A stretch of DNA of 7,843 nucleotides from an uncultured Phenylobacterium sp. GTDB taxonomy: Bacteria; Pseudomonadota; Alphaproteobacteria; Caulobacterales; Caulobacteraceae. A model generated the notes under the pieces. That model did no database searches. It was not told where the DNA came from and saw only the letters and a list, made by a program, of their open reading frames with translations. A program made the position numbers and the translations under genes. The stretch is from contig CAMFIW010000109.1 of assembly GCA_945952355.1 (NCBI GenBank), positions 1-7,843 of the forward strand, read 5' to 3'. This document shows, one piece after another, positions 6,341 to 7,843 of the stretch (the first letter of the stretch is position 1; every line of letters starts with the position of its first letter).

Positions 6341-6838
6341 ATGAGCATATCGCTGGCGCGGATCAAGTTCATGGTCGTGGACGACAACCTCCACGCCATC
6401 GACCTGGTGAAGACCATGCTCCGCGGGTTCGGCGTCGATCAGGTCGCCGAGGCCCAGACCATCGCGCAAGCCAAGGCGGCGCTGAAGGCCGCGCCCGTGG
6501 ACATCCTCATCCTGGACTACATGCTGGGCGACGAGGAGGGGGTCACGCTCGCACGGCACCTGCGCCGAGACCCGGCGAGCCCGTCGCCCTTCATGCCGAT
6601 CATCATGTTGACCGGCCATGCGGATCGTACTCGCGTGATGGCCGCCCGCGACGCAGGCGTGAACGAATTCTGCGTCAAGCCGCTGACCCCATCCGACCTG
6701 ATGAAGCGGATCATGGCGGTGATCGAGCATCCACGGCCGTTCATTCGGTCCGACACCTATTTCGGTCCGGATCGCCGCCGCCACGACGACCCCAAGTACA
6801 CCGGGCCGGAGCGGCGCCGCGACCGCAAGAAGCGCTGA
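6341..6838 (+). CDS. Single-domain response regulator (CheY/DivK-type receiver) with arginine-rich tail
   Basis: A phosphoacceptor protein of a two-component pathway with no DNA-binding or enzymatic output domain; 165 residues. The receiver spans about 7-130. It has the acidic pair D14-D15, phosphoacceptor D59 in ILILDYMLGDEEG, T91 in MLTGHAD, the switch aromatic F110, and K113-P114. All residues for phosphorylation are present. After the receiver comes a 30-residue basic tail with a tandem motif, YFGPDRRR (140-147) and YTGPERRR (153-160), ending DRKKR. Output is probably by protein contact, with the tail possibly binding a partner, membrane or nucleotide; that is inference. The start is ATG 6341, with AGGAGA eight bases upstream. 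It lies 96 bases after pepN and 88 before a membrane sensor on the same strand, which makes that sensor a candidate partner. The receiver call is firm; the specific pathway is unknown. Confidence 0.93.
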   Translation: MSISLARIKFMVVDDNLHAIDLVKTMLRGFGVDQVAEAQTIAQAKAALKAAPVDILILDYMLGDEEGVTLARHLRRDPASPSPFMPIIMLTGHADRTRVMAARDAGVNEFCVKPLTPSDLMKRIMAVIEHPRPFIRSDTYFGPDRRRHDDPKYTGPERRRDRKKR

Positions 6839-6861
6839 TCACCGCCTTCGTGTGACCGTAT

Positions 6862-6919
6862 GACTCTCGTGACGCGGAGAATCCGCACAAGTAGACTCGC
6901 CTCAGATTTGGGGTGACTC
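6862..6919. promoter_or_regulatory. Cluster of four GANTC (CcrM-type) sites
   Basis: GACTC 6862-6866, GAATC 6879-6883, GACTC 6894-6898 and GACTC 6915-6919 lie within 58 bases. By eye the whole window has only 11 such sites, and none before 4650. GANTC is the target of the cell-cycle methyltransferase CcrM in alphaproteobacteria, and methylated sites near -10/-35 elements recruit GcrA. The cluster overlaps the proposed promoter of the downstream sensor gene. Confidence 0.6.
6869..6897 (+). promoter_or_regulatory. Probable promoter of the membrane sensor gene
   Basis: GTGACG (6869-6874, five of six bases of TTGACG) and TAGACT (6892-6897, four of six of TATAAT) are separated by exactly 17 bases. 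Transcription would begin near 6904, giving a leader of about 23 bases before the GTG at 6927. A GANTC site lies in the spacer and another overlaps the -10, the arrangement described for GcrA/CcrM-dependent promoters. Confidence 0.45.
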
Positions 6920-6926
6920 GGTAAAG

Positions 6927-7843
6927 GTGAGGGAGCGGCGGGCGTTGGCCAGACGCGGGGGGGAAGACGCGGCCGCGACCAGCCCGAGCCGGCGCAAGGC
7001 GCCGCCCGGGGCGGCGGGTCGCCGCGCCCAGCCCGGCCAATCCCTGGCGCGCGCGGCCATTCTCTCGGCCCTGCTCCTGCTGGCGATCTACACGGCCGCC
7101 GCGGTGGTGCGCCTGCGCCACGAGCCGCAGACCGCCACCCTCGCCAACACCGCGCTTCCCCAGCGGGCTGAGACCTTGGCCGCAAGGCTCGACACCGAGG
7201 CCGCCAGCCTGCGTGGTGGCCTGCTCGCCGCGCGTGACATTCTTCAGCGGGGCGAGGCGCAACCCATCGACGCGGCCAGGAGCGCCCTTTCGATCTCCGC
7301 CGGGTCCGCCGCCGCCGTCGGGGTGGTCGGCGACCAGGGCGTCGTTGCGGTGGCCGGCAAGGGCGATTCCATCGGCTGGCTGGAGCTCGCCAAGGCCGCG
7401 GACCGGTCCGGCCAGGAAATCTGGCTGGGCGTCACCGGCCAGGCGCGACCGGGCTTGGCGATCGCCACCCTGGCCGGCACCGAGAAGGGCCGCCGCTGGG
7501 TGATCGTCACGGGCGACGCCGCCCGAATTTCGGCCCGGCTGGGCGGCGACGGCCAGGACTATGTCGTCACTGCGGATGGCGCGGTCGTGGCGGGCGCGGG
7601 GGTCACCCCCGGCGACCTCCTCAGCGCTCGGCTCGGTCTCGGCCCGGAGGACCTCAAGAGCGACCGCAAGCTCGCCCGGGGCCGCACACCCCAGGGCCAG
7701 GCGCTCGACCTCGCCTCCCGACCCGCCCTGGGCGGCGCACTCTATGCGATCGCCGCCGCGCCGTCGTCGCCGAACGAGGGCGCGGCGGTGGCGGCCCAGT
7801 TCACCTGGCTGATGATTCCCCTCGCCGCGGCCTTCCTGCTCGG
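6927..7843 (+). CDS. Membrane sensor protein, probably a histidine kinase (PleC-like candidate); partial, C-terminus beyond right edge
   Basis: The frame stays open to the edge, showing 305 residues. A basic, disordered-looking cytoplasmic leader (1-42) is followed by transmembrane helix 1 (about 43-61, AAILSALLLLAIYTAAAVV). A periplasmic domain of about 230 residues (62-291) comes next, and a second hydrophobic segment starts at about 294 (WLMIPLAAAFLL) and is cut by the edge. This is the usual N-terminal half of a transmembrane sensor. The adjacent receiver gene makes histidine kinase the best guess; diguanylate cyclase or chemoreceptor outputs cannot be excluded. The topology and the GANTC-rich promoter recall Caulobacter PleC, whose periplasmic domain is of similar size, but no kinase motif is visible. 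GTG 6927 is the first plausible start after the stop at 6870. The Shine-Dalgarno is weak, and TTG 6945 is an alternative. Coding is secure; identity is not. Confidence 0.8.
   Translation, partial: MRERRALARRGGEDAAATSPSRRKAPPGAAGRRAQPGQSLARAAILSALLLLAIYTAAAVVRLRHEPQTATLANTALPQRAETLAARLDTEAASLRGGLLAARDILQRGEAQPIDAARSALSISAGSAAAVGVVGDQGVVAVAGKGDSIGWLELAKAADRSGQEIWLGVTGQARPGLAIATLAGTEKGRRWVIVTGDAARISARLGGDGQDYVVTADGAVVAGAGVTPGDLLSARLGLGPEDLKSDRKLARGRTPQGQALDLASRPALGGALYAIAAAPSSPNEGAAVAAQFTWLMIPLAAAFLL

Noticed and set aside
6241..6843. CTGATCACC occurring right at the stop codons of both pepN and the receiver
   Set aside because: Only nine bases are shared and the flanks do not match. Probably chance from a TGA stop preceded by C.
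1..7843. Mobile elements, CRISPR arrays, tRNA/rRNA genes or a defence island
   Set aside because: I found no transposase or integrase motifs, no spaced direct-repeat array, no tRNA-like cloverleaf and no defence-family domains. The genes are ordinary metabolic, envelope and signalling genes.

Overview
The window reads as ordinary chromosomal DNA from a high-GC alphaproteobacterium, most likely of the Caulobacterales (Caulobacter or Phenylobacterium type). The grounds are the codon use, GC-rich third positions, the mix of genes, and a dense cluster of GANTC sites (the CcrM methylation motif of alphaproteobacteria) in front of a membrane sensor gene. I see no insertion sequence, integrase, tRNA, rRNA or CRISPR array, and the genes are similar in composition, so nothing points to recent transfer.

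Layout. Positions 1-2010 (minus strand) hold two acyl-CoA dehydrogenase genes in tandem. The downstream one runs off the left edge. They are separated by 90 bases almost filled by two stem-loops. A divergent intergenic region (2011-2154) carries a TTGAC-N5-GTCAA dyad. A plus-strand gene of unknown function (2155-2730) follows. It converges on an OmpW-family outer-membrane porin gene (2801-3448, minus) across 70 bases containing two GC-rich hairpins. The ompW/pepN divergent region (3449-3622) contains an FNR/FixK-like box overlapping a PsrA-like palindrome. Then come a complete aminopeptidase N gene (3623-6244, plus), a stand-alone receiver with a duplicated GP(D/E)RRR tail (6341-6838, plus), and the first 305 codons of a membrane sensor with a large periplasmic domain (6927 to the right edge).

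How the genes work together. The two dehydrogenases probably form a heteromeric FAD enzyme of a fatty-acyl, dicarboxyl-CoA or steroid side-chain type pathway. Only one subunit shows the expected catalytic glutamate. The receiver and the membrane sensor are adjacent and co-oriented and may form a signalling pair. The sensor's topology and its GANTC-rich promoter recall the Caulobacter cell-fate kinase PleC, but the kinase domain lies outside the window, so this is a hypothesis. PepN is a housekeeping peptidase. No clearly new biological system is visible. The most unusual signals are regulatory: the GANTC cluster, the composite ompW/pepN operator, and the structured intercistronic RNA.
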